From Candidatus Zixiibacteriota bacterium (lineage in GTDB: Bacteria > Zixibacteria > MSB-5A5 > GN15 > FEB-12): a stretch of 64,000 nt of DNA. Positions 9,571-15,991 of this stretch are shown here, piece by piece (positions within the stretch are counted from its first letter, which is position 1; each line of letters begins with the position of its first letter). The stretch lies in contig DAOSXA010000001.1 of NCBI GenBank assembly GCA_035380245.1, positions 1,122,716 through 1,186,715 on the forward strand. The letters run 5' to 3'. The notes beneath the pieces are model-generated. The model made no database searches. It saw nothing but the letters and a program-made list of their open reading frames with translations, and was not told the origin of the DNA. The translations under genes and the position numbers were made by a program.

Positions 9571-10503
9571 CTAACCGGCCAATGCGGACAATGTCTCGAT
9601 ATCGGCCAGCGTGTCCAGGTTAATCGATTTCTCCGGGCGCATGTCTCTTTTGGCCAGACCGCTTAGAACTTTGCCCGGACCGACTTCTATGATGGTTGTG
9701 ACGTCGTTGTCGCATAAGTATTTCATGGTCTGGTACCATTTAACCGGAGCCGTGATTTGTTTAACCAGCAGATTACGAATTTGCTCCGGTGTTTCAGCCG
9801 GTTCGGCCGTCACATTGGCGATCACCGGCTGGAGCGGGGTGTTGAAATCCAGCTCTTCGAGATAATTTTTCATCGGCTCGGTCGCTGAGGCCATCAGCGG
9901 AGAATGAAACGCGCCGCCTACCTCAAGAATAATGGCTCGTTTGGCGCCCGCTTCCCTGGCGAGATGAGCCGCTTCCTCGACCGCCGGAACGGCGCCGGAT
10001 ACGGCTATTTGTATGGCTGAGTTAAAATTGGCCGGTATAACGACACCTTTGCTCGAGGCTTTTTGGCAAACTTGTTCTACCGTGTCCTCGTCCAAACCGA
10101 GTACGGCAGCCATGGTTCCGGGGTTAGTCTGACAGGCCTCTTCCATAAGAGTGGCGCGTTTGACAACGGCGCGGATAGCATCCTCGTAAGTCAGGACGCC
10201 GGTTACCGCCAGTGCGCCGTATTCGCCCAGCGAGTGCCCGCAGGCGAAGTCGAAATCCGGGATGTCCTCTCCGAGCACCGTCAGCATGGCGAGTGAATGC
10301 AGTAAAATCGCCGGTTGCGTGAAACGGGTTCGTTTAAGTTCCTCAGCGGGGCCTTCGAACGACAGCCTGGCGATGTCGGCATCCAGTTCTTCCGAGGCGA
10401 GTTCATACAACGCCCGGACCTCTTCTGATGAGTCATAAAGGTCTTTACCCATCCCCACGTATTGGGAAGCTTGTCCCGGGAAAAATAAAGCAGTCTTACT
10501 CAT
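9571..10503 (-). CDS. fabD: Malonyl-CoA:acyl carrier protein transacylase
   Basis: A 310-residue acyltransferase. The N-terminal FPGQASQYVGMG, the nucleophile elbow GHSLGEYGAL (Ser about residue 91) and the downstream catalytic His in FHSPLM are all present. It loads malonyl groups onto ACP. It is spaced by 10 bases from fabG and 6 bases from fabH, consistent with translational coupling. Confidence 0.97.
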   Translation of the reverse strand: MSKTALFFPGQASQYVGMGKDLYDSSEEVRALYELASEELDADIARLSFEGPAEELKRTRFTQPAILLHSLAMLTVLGEDIPDFDFACGHSLGEYGALAVTGVLTYEDAIRAVVKRATLMEEACQTNPGTMAAVLGLDEDTVEQVCQKASSKGVVIPANFNSAIQIAVSGAVPAVEEAAHLAREAGAKRAIILEVGGAFHSPLMASATEPMKNYLEELDFNTPLQPVIANVTAEPAETPEQIRNLLVKQITAPVKWYQTMKYLCDNDVTTIIEVGPGKVLSGLAKRDMRPEKSINLDTLADIETLSALAG

Positions 10504-10509
10504 AAAATC

Positions 10510-11499
10510 CTACCATCTTAAGAGGGCTGCGCCCCAGATCATACCGCCGCCGAACGCAACCATCAGCACGTAATCGTCTTCCTTGATCCGGCCCCCGCGA
10601 TTGGCTTCATCGAGAGCGATGGGGATGGAGGCCGCCGAGGTGTTCCCGTAGCGGTCGATGTTCAGGACTACGCGATCCTTGCCTACTTTGAGGCGCTTGG
10701 CGATGGCCTCAACGATCCTGATATTGGCCTGATGCGGTACGATTAGTGAGAGGTCCGCCGGGGTAATACCGGCCATCTCGATCACTCGCAGGGCGGCGTT
10801 GGTCATTTCGCGCACGGCCACCTTAAAAACTTCGGATCCTGCCATTCTGATTTTGTCGCTGCCGTCGAACGGAAAACCTTCCTCGATCGGATTGCGCGAT
10901 CCGCCGTACGGAGCCCAGAGCCATTCACGCATTTTACCGTCGGACTTGATATATGAGGAGAGAATGCCGTTGCCGTTGTTGGTCGCCGTGACCACTGCCG
11001 CTCCGGCTCCGTCGCCGAAAAGGACACAGGTATTACGGTCGTTATAATTGGTCAGGCAAGACAGCTTTTCGACCCCTACAACCAGCACGTTCTTGTAGAT
11101 GCCGCATTCGATATGGGCCTTAGCCATGGTCAGTCCGGTAATGAAGCCGGCACAGGCGGCAACGATATCAATAGCCGCGGCGTTAGGGAGATTCATTTTC
11201 TCCTGTACGCAGCAGGCCGTGGAGGGGACTCTAAAGTCGGGCGTAACGGTGGCGACGAGAACCAGGTCGATTTCTTCGCCGTTCATCCCGGCCATCTCGA
11301 GGGCAGCTTTGGATGCGGCTACGACCATGTCCGAAGTGGCCGTATCCTTGTCGGCAATCCGTCGTTCCTTGATACCGGTCCGAGCGACAATCCACTCGTC
11401 GGAGGTATCGACAATTTTCTCAAGTTCGGCGTTAGTCAGAATCCGAGGCGGAGTGTACGATCCCGTCCCGATTATTCTGGCCCTTATTTTTGGCTCCAT
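10510..11499 (-). CDS. fabH: 3-oxoacyl-[acyl-carrier-protein] synthase III
   Basis: Initiating condensing enzyme that joins acetyl-CoA and malonyl-ACP. The Cys is in the context AACAGFITG, the His in VPHQANIRI, and the Asn in NIDRYGNTSAAS. I place the start at the ATG at 11499 (MEPKIRARIIGTGSY), giving 329 residues, the normal length. The frame is open 30 codons further upstream, but that extension lies inside plsX and matches nothing in the family. With this start the gene still overlaps the 3' end of plsX by 68 bases in another frame. Confidence 0.94.
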   Translation of the reverse strand: MEPKIRARIIGTGSYTPPRILTNAELEKIVDTSDEWIVARTGIKERRIADKDTATSDMVVAASKAALEMAGMNGEEIDLVLVATVTPDFRVPSTACCVQEKMNLPNAAAIDIVAACAGFITGLTMAKAHIECGIYKNVLVVGVEKLSCLTNYNDRNTCVLFGDGAGAAVVTATNNGNGILSSYIKSDGKMREWLWAPYGGSRNPIEEGFPFDGSDKIRMAGSEVFKVAVREMTNAALRVIEMAGITPADLSLIVPHQANIRIVEAIAKRLKVGKDRVVLNIDRYGNTSAASIPIALDEANRGGRIKEDDYVLMVAFGGGMIWGAALLRW

Positions 11500-12526
11500 T
11501 GATCTGTCCAAAATGATTGGTTTCCAATTCCTCGCGAATGCCTCCGACCACTTCCCGGTCGACCATATCATGGGCCACCCTGATCGCATTATAAATCGCC
11601 CGTGAACTCGAGGCTCCGTGGCAGATAATCACGACGCCGTTGACGCCCAGGAGCGGTGCTCCACCTGCTTCGGCATAGTCGAAGCGGTTACGCATGCGTT
11701 TCAAGAAAGGCAGCAACAGCACGGCGCCAATTCTCGAGAAAATGTTCGTTTGTATCTGATGCTGGATCGATTTAACCAGCATTGGCTGAATCGATTCAGC
11801 GAACTTCAGGAGAATGTTGCCGGTGAAACCATCGGTCACGGCTACATCCACCGTTCCTGAAAGTATATCACGCCCCTCAATGTTCCCCACAAAATTGATG
11901 GAGGAGTCTTTGAGCAGTCGGCGGGCGTTGAAAATAAGCTCGTTTCCCTTCGAGCGTTCTTCACCGATGGAAATTAATCCAACTCGGGGAGCTTCCTGGT
12001 TGAAACGGATGCCGTAGTATACGGAACCCATAATGGCGAACTGCGACAGGTGCACCGGCTTGCTGTCGGCGTTGGCGCCCACATCCAGCACGACGATCGG
12101 CCGACCGGTCCAGGTCGGAAAGACCGAAGTGATAGCCGGTCGCACTACTCCCTGGATCCGTCCCAGGGTCAGCAATGCGGTGCCCATGACGGCTCCGGTG
12201 TTGCCGGGCGAAACGAAAGCGTCGGCTTTTTTCCGGCGAACCAGCATAAGGCCGACTTTGATGGAGGAATCCCTCATGCGTACGCCGTCGCTGGCGGTTA
12301 CGTACATCGGGACTTCCTCGTCGGCATGCACGACCGAGACATTGGTCGGAGGATCGGTCTCCTTTTGGAGAATCTCGTTAATCGTCTCGGAGCGTCCGAC
12401 GAAAATAACATGAACCGCTTTGCCCATGCGACGGGCAGCCTCCAGCCCGCCGGCGATAATGCCGGCTTCACCGCTGTCGGAACCCATCACATCCAGGGCA
12501 ATGGTATGTGTTCTGTCAGGCGTCAT
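11432..12526 (-). CDS. plsX: Phosphate acyltransferase PlsX
   Basis: A 364-residue acyl-ACP:phosphate acyltransferase making acyl-phosphate for PlsY in phosphatidate synthesis. The N-terminal IALDVMGSDSGE, VSPGNTGAVMG, LDVGANAD and DGFTGNILLK blocks are PlsX signatures. The ATG at 12526 is preferred; a TTG seven codons upstream would add residues not seen in the family. The C-terminus is about 20-30 residues longer than usual, and that tail is encoded by the overlap with fabH. Confidence 0.93.
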   Translation of the reverse strand: MTPDRTHTIALDVMGSDSGEAGIIAGGLEAARRMGKAVHVIFVGRSETINEILQKETDPPTNVSVVHADEEVPMYVTASDGVRMRDSSIKVGLMLVRRKKADAFVSPGNTGAVMGTALLTLGRIQGVVRPAITSVFPTWTGRPIVVLDVGANADSKPVHLSQFAIMGSVYYGIRFNQEAPRVGLISIGEERSKGNELIFNARRLLKDSSINFVGNIEGRDILSGTVDVAVTDGFTGNILLKFAESIQPMLVKSIQHQIQTNIFSRIGAVLLLPFLKRMRNRFDYAEAGGAPLLGVNGVVIICHGASSSRAIYNAIRVAHDMVDREVVGGIREELETNHFGQINGAKNKGQNNRDGIVHSASDSD

Positions 12527-12570
12527 CGCTACCAGATTATGACGCAAGGCGTCGTTGATTCAACTATTAC

Positions 12571-12756
12571 TTATGCTCCCTGGCCGGTATCGAGAACCTT
12601 ACGGCCGTCGTAGTATCCACAACTGGGGCAGATATGGTGCGGCAGGCGGGCCTGGTGGCAGTGGGGACACTCCACCACGTTCGGCATGGACAGCTTCCAG
12701 TTGGTACGGCGCTTGCGTCCCCGCGTGCGGGAGTGCCGTCTTTTAGGTAATGCCAT
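12571..12756 (-). CDS. rpmF: 50S ribosomal protein L32
   Basis: A 61-residue basic protein. The N-terminus MALPKRRHSRTRGRKRRTNW and the four cysteines in CPHCHQARLPHHICPSCGYY, which form the zinc-binding version of the family, identify bL32. It starts three bases after the upstream yceD-like gene ends, the usual yceD-rpmF-plsX arrangement. Confidence 0.97.
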   Translation of the reverse strand: MALPKRRHSRTRGRKRRTNWKLSMPNVVECPHCHQARLPHHICPSCGYYDGRKVLDTGQGA

Positions 12757-12759
12757 CGA

Positions 12760-13299
12760 TTACTCCTTATTGTTCGAAAACATCTTTTTTTTCAAATCCG
12801 CAAGTTCGGACCAGCGAGGATCTGTTTCTTTCCGTTCGCAGTTGCAGTCGCCGTTATTAAGGTTTGCACCGCAGACCGAGCAGAGACCGCGACAGTCTTC
12901 GGAACAAAGCGGTTTCATATCGACACACAACAACAACGCTTGCCGAACCTGATCCGTGATATCGCACACGAGGTTCATACCATCGAACAGGACATAGTCT
13001 TCACTGTCGACGGCCTCCGACCGGAACGAATCATAATGGCTCCGGCTGCAGGCGATGAAATCCACATCAGCGACAACTTTCACTTCGAACGTACCCAGAC
13101 AGCGGGCACATTCAAGGGTCATGGTCGCCGAGATTTCACCCCGACAAAAATATTCCTCGCCCGAGCGCTGAATCGACAGGTCGGCGAGGATCTGTCGAAC
13201 ACCCTCGATTGAATCATAATCCAGCTTGAACTCGCTCGGATTACCTTCAATCCGCTTTCGGGCGGGGAATTCGGCAAATTCCCTCAGGTCCAATATCAC
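12760..13299 (-). CDS. yceD: YceD/DUF177 family protein (putative 23S rRNA accumulation factor)
   Basis: A 179-residue protein with the DUF177 pattern: the CARCLGTFEV motif in the middle and a C-terminal cysteine cluster CSEDCRGLCSVCGANLN. Orthologues affect 23S rRNA accumulation in E. coli and plants; the mechanism is not settled. The start is GTG at 13299, since the N-terminus ILDLREFAE matches the family. It leads the operon running into the fab genes; a poor TTGACT (13331-13336) with TACCCT 17 bases on lies so close to the start that, if used, the message would be nearly leaderless. Confidence 0.88.
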   Translation of the reverse strand: MILDLREFAEFPARKRIEGNPSEFKLDYDSIEGVRQILADLSIQRSGEEYFCRGEISATMTLECARCLGTFEVKVVADVDFIACSRSHYDSFRSEAVDSEDYVLFDGMNLVCDITDQVRQALLLCVDMKPLCSEDCRGLCSVCGANLNNGDCNCERKETDPRWSELADLKKKMFSNNKE

Positions 13300-13638
13300 A
13301 GCCTCAAAGGGTAAGCAAAAGGGCCCGAAAAGTCAAGTGCAAAATATGGTTAAAAACCGATGACAGACAACGGCTTAGCCGCAAATAAAGGTCTCGGGGA
13401 GATCAGCTCAGGTGAGGTTTAACGGTTGTTATTGTTCAGAACGGGAGTAAAGAATATGTACTGTATGTTTATCGCGGCGATTCCTTTGTGCACCGATGTA
13501 ATGCGTTGTCTTTTGAAAACATTTACTTGATCATGGCCAACACACAAGGTAGTTTCAACGTACTTTGTTCGATCCCGCCTAGAGTAGGACCTGACACCAA
13601 AGCCAGCTTTAGACGAAAAAATTATAGGGGATTTCGTA
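13300..13638. other. Divergent intergenic region between yceD and the STAS-like gene
   Basis: No gene is supported in these 339 bases. The left end must hold the promoter of the yceD-fab operon. The right end carries AGGGGA (13625-13630), the ribosome site for the gene at 13639. No repeat of the kind seen elsewhere in the window was found here. Confidence 0.5.
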
Positions 13639-14034
13639 ATGCCCTTTGAAGAGAAAATAGTCGTAACCAACGAAATTGTCGAAGTTACTCTGACCGGTCG
13701 TGTGACCAGTAATGATCTGCCCCGAGGCGGGAATTTCTTCGATAGATACGTGCAGCGCTGTAACGAAGAAAATACGATGAAACTCCTGATCGATCTGTCC
13801 GGTCTGTCACTGATAGTTGACCAGGGGGATCGCATGAAAGCGGGACTCGATGCCGCCGAATTCAAGGACATGGGATTACGGTTGGTTTTAGTTCTGCGCA
13901 AGGGACAGATCAGCGATGAACGTTACTTCGAAACGATTGCCTCGACACGAGGGGCATCGGCAATCACCGCTGAAAGTGTCGAAGAGGCTCGCGCCTGGCT
14001 CAACGCCGAAGAGTCTGACAGCAAATCAGCCTGA
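13639..14034 (+). CDS. Small STAS-like protein of unknown function
   Basis: A 131-residue soluble protein without signal peptide. The central alternating hydrophobic pattern TMKLLIDLSGLSLIVDQ, a helix, then LRLVLVLRKG and a C-terminal helix ending VEEARAWLNAE resembles the beta-alpha order of STAS/SpoIIAA-like domains that relay stress or partner-switching signals. I cannot place it in a named family. The AGGGGA ribosome site is 8 bases from the ATG. The gene stands alone between two divergent or spaced units. Confidence 0.65.
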   Translation: MPFEEKIVVTNEIVEVTLTGRVTSNDLPRGGNFFDRYVQRCNEENTMKLLIDLSGLSLIVDQGDRMKAGLDAAEFKDMGLRLVLVLRKGQISDERYFETIASTRGASAITAESVEEARAWLNAEESDSKSA

Positions 14035-14104
14035 TCATGTGTCATAAGCGATTGCCGCAGTTATCACGATGCGAAACAGTGCTTTTTACGCGGGGCGCTG
14101 TTGC

Positions 14105-14139
14105 TTGACTTTCCGGGCCGGATTGGCGATATTCGCCAA
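14105..14139 (+). promoter_or_regulatory. Promoter of etfB with a palindrome across the -10
   Basis: TTGACT at 14105-14110 is followed after 17 bases by GATATT at 14128-14133. A perfect inverted repeat TTGGCGA-TAT-TCGCCAA spans 14123-14139 and covers the -10 box, the layout expected for a repressor operator. The initiation point would be near 14140, giving a leader of about 44 bases to the ATG at 14184. Confidence 0.5.
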
Positions 14140-14183
14140 GACAATCGTGAAAAAAAGTACGTTTCTACGAAGCAGGAGACGGT

Positions 14184-14969
14184 ATGAATATAGTTGTCCT
14201 GATCAAACAGGTTCCTGAAATCGCTCTGGTTAAAGTTAACGAAGCCGAAAACAAGGTCGATCTCCCGGCCGGTCCGGGGACGGTCAACCCGTTCGATGAA
14301 TATGCGGTCGAGGAAGCGCTTCGTATGAAGGAAGCGCACGGCGGGACGGTATCGGTCATGACGGTCGGCAGTGACCGGGCTGAATCGGCCCTGCGAGCCT
14401 GTCTGGCGCTGGGTGTCGATGAGGCTTATCTGATTTCCGACGCGGCGTTCGAGGGCTCCGATCCGCAGGCGGTGGCGAAGATCGCGGCAGCCGGGATCAA
14501 GAAGCTCGGCGCCTATGATCTCATTCTGGCCGGTAAGCAGGCGATCGACTCCGACGCGGCCCAGGTGCCGGCGGCGGTGGCGGCGCATCTCGATCTGCCG
14601 CAGGCGATGTTCGTAAAGAAGTTCGAAACGATCGGCGATGGTAAGGCGACGGTGCAGCGCACAACTGAAGAAGGCCACGATGTGGTCGAGTTGACGCTTC
14701 CGGCGGTGGTGTCGGTCGTGAAGGAAATAAACGAACCGCGGCTGCCCTCGCTGAAGGGGAAAATGGCCGCCAAGAAAAAGACGATCAACAAATGGACCGC
14801 GGCCGATATCGGTATCGACGGCTCCGGTGTCGGCGCCAACTCCGGCACGAAAGTAACTAAGGTATCACCGCCCCCGCCGCGTCCCAAGGGCGAGATGATC
14901 GACGGCGAAACGGCCGAAGAGAAGGCCGACAAGCTGCTCGCGAAGCTCAAGGAGAAGCAGGTTCTCTGA
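14184..14969 (+). CDS. etfB: Electron transfer flavoprotein subunit beta
   Basis: A 261-residue EtfB/FixA protein. The N-terminus MNIVVLIKQVPE, the NPFDEYAVEEALR motif, the DLILAGKQAIDSDAAQVP block and the EINEPRLPSLKGKMAAKKK signature are all typical. With EtfA it forms the FAD/AMP-binding carrier that accepts electrons from acyl-CoA dehydrogenases. AGGAG lies upstream of the ATG. Unusually, etfA does not follow: a terminator comes 20 bases after the stop and then a repeat island. The acyl-CoA dehydrogenase at 34382 could be a client. Confidence 0.95.
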   Translation: MNIVVLIKQVPEIALVKVNEAENKVDLPAGPGTVNPFDEYAVEEALRMKEAHGGTVSVMTVGSDRAESALRACLALGVDEAYLISDAAFEGSDPQAVAKIAAAGIKKLGAYDLILAGKQAIDSDAAQVPAAVAAHLDLPQAMFVKKFETIGDGKATVQRTTEEGHDVVELTLPAVVSVVKEINEPRLPSLKGKMAAKKKTINKWTAADIGIDGSGVGANSGTKVTKVSPPPPRPKGEMIDGETAEEKADKLLAKLKEKQVL

Positions 14970-14987
14970 GTCTCGCACGCTGATTTC

Positions 14988-15017
14988 AAAAAGCCGCCTC
15001 CTCGGGCGGCTTTTTTT
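14988..15017 (+). terminator. Rho-independent terminator of etfB
   Basis: The stem AAAAAGCCGCC/GGCGGCTTTTT, with a 6-base loop, runs into seven Ts. It is 18 bases past the etfB stop, and no etfA follows. Confidence 0.9.
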
Positions 15018-15332
15018 GTGGGGAGGAGGGTCTTGTTCCTTTCCTCGTCCGGTGGCCCACCCGTCCACGGGTGGGATTATAGTCCCGTAGGGCGGGATCC
15101 CTGCGATCCCGCCTTTGCCGAGATGTGATGATCGATGATGTGGGCGGCAAACGTCCTCGTCTCTGCCCCATAATCATCACGAATCGTCCCATCTCACGTC
15201 TCCCCTGCGAAAGCAGGGGTCCATCTTCGAGTCCTCGTTTGGTGGCCCACCCGTCCACGGGTGGGATTATAGTGTGTACAAACCGGGTAGATAGGTAACA
15301 GATTAAATAGGCGACATAGGTGACAAGGAACT

Positions 15333-15384
15333 GTAGGTCGAAACCCCCGTCCCGCGAGGCGGGATCGCGAAGCGAGGTTTCGAC
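15333..15384 (+). repeat. Three-stem repeat element E, copy 1
   Basis: The outer stem GTCGAAACC (15337-15345) pairs with GGTTTCGAC (15376-15384). Inside it are two hairpins, TCCCGC-GAG-GCGGGA (15350-15364) and TCGC-GAA-GCGA (15365-15375), which makes a three-way junction. A second copy at 37298-37350 keeps the fold with changed stem bases. Confidence 0.75.
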
Positions 15385-15436
15385 AGGGTATCTGGTAGTG
15401 TTTCGGTGCCCCACCCCTCGGGTGGGATATTTCATG

Positions 15437-15500
15437 GTACAAACCGGGTAGATAGGTAACAGTCATGTAGCGCAGACTTCTTGGAACCTGCGAATATCCT
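15437..15500 (+). repeat. 64-base direct repeat, copy 1
   Basis: The block beginning GTACAAACCGGGTAGATAGG and ending CGAATATCCT matches 15839-15902 with one substitution that I can see. A shorter version of its first 26 bases is at 15277-15302. Confidence 0.85.
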
Positions 15501-15517
15501 AAGCTCAAGTGGTTGTC

Positions 15518-15666
15518 ATGCCGGCGAAAGCCGGCATCCAGAGATGAGGGAGGGCGCAGAGCGCCCGAACATAACGCGAGGAATGGAAGATAGGCACCTG
15601 CTTTCGCAGGTGCGACGTTCTCCTGGGCAGGCTGCTGCAGGGGCAAACGAGACGTCTGCCGCCCAC
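15518..15666 (-). repeat. Composite repeat C-G-H, inverted relative to island 2
   Basis: Read on the minus strand this segment holds, in order, the GGGCGGCAGACGTCTCGTCT-like element (15614-15666), a GCACCTGC/GCAGGTGC hairpin (15594-15613) and a block with a GGGCGC/GCGCCC hairpin, ending in ATGCCGGC/GCCGGCAT (15518-15537). The same order is found at 30028-30183 on the plus strand, where about 20 extra bases interrupt it. Confidence 0.75.
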
Positions 15667-15838
15667 CAACACGGTTGGATTCTTCGCGAGATTGTTCACT
15701 TGAGTCAGATATGGGATACGCCGCGGTTGTACAGAGTAGAACGAGACGTCTGCCGTCCACCAACACTGATTTCCCACCCGAGGGGTGGGGCACCTTTCGG
15801 TCCGGTGGCCCACCCGTCCACGGGTGGGATTATAGTGC

Positions 15839-15902
15839 GTACAAACCGGGTACATAGGTAACAGTCATGTAGCGCAGACTTCTTGGAACCTGCGAATATC
15901 CT
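15839..15902 (+). repeat. 64-base direct repeat, copy 2
   Basis: Near-identical copy of 15437-15500 (G to C in the GGGTASATAGG part). It lies directly after a CCCACCCG/CGGGTGGG palindrome and ends about 90 bases before the next gene. Confidence 0.85.
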
Positions 15903-15991
15903 GTCGGTGATGTACCGGAAGAGATCACTTCCCAATACATGCCCGTGTTTCAAAATTGACAACGATATAATAGTCGCCTAGAATTCAGGCG

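Larger units (their letters stand above)
15051..15902. repeat. Intergenic repeat island 1 (mosaic of palindromic elements)
   Basis: About 850 bases with no convincing gene. The palindrome CCCACCCG-TCCA-CGGGTGGG occurs exactly at 15056, 15246 and 15809. Other elements are a GGCGGGATC/GATCCCGCC hairpin (15091-15113), GAAA-loop hairpins (15202-15219, 15518-15537, 15594-15613), a cloverleaf-like element (15333-15384), a short CCCACCC/GGGGTGGG element (about 15411-15430 and inverted at 15772-15793) and a 64-base direct repeat. The same elements recur in four other islands of this window. Confidence 0.85.

Noticed and set aside
11500..11589. Extended N-terminus of FabH
   Set aside because: The 30 extra residues lie within plsX and do not resemble the family; MEPKIRARIIGTGSY is the typical start.
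15018..15991. Several 60-200 residue open frames within repeat island 1, on both strands
   Set aside because: They are translations of the palindromic repeats in alternate frames, rich in Pro/Arg/Gly, without ribosome sites and with no family-like pattern.
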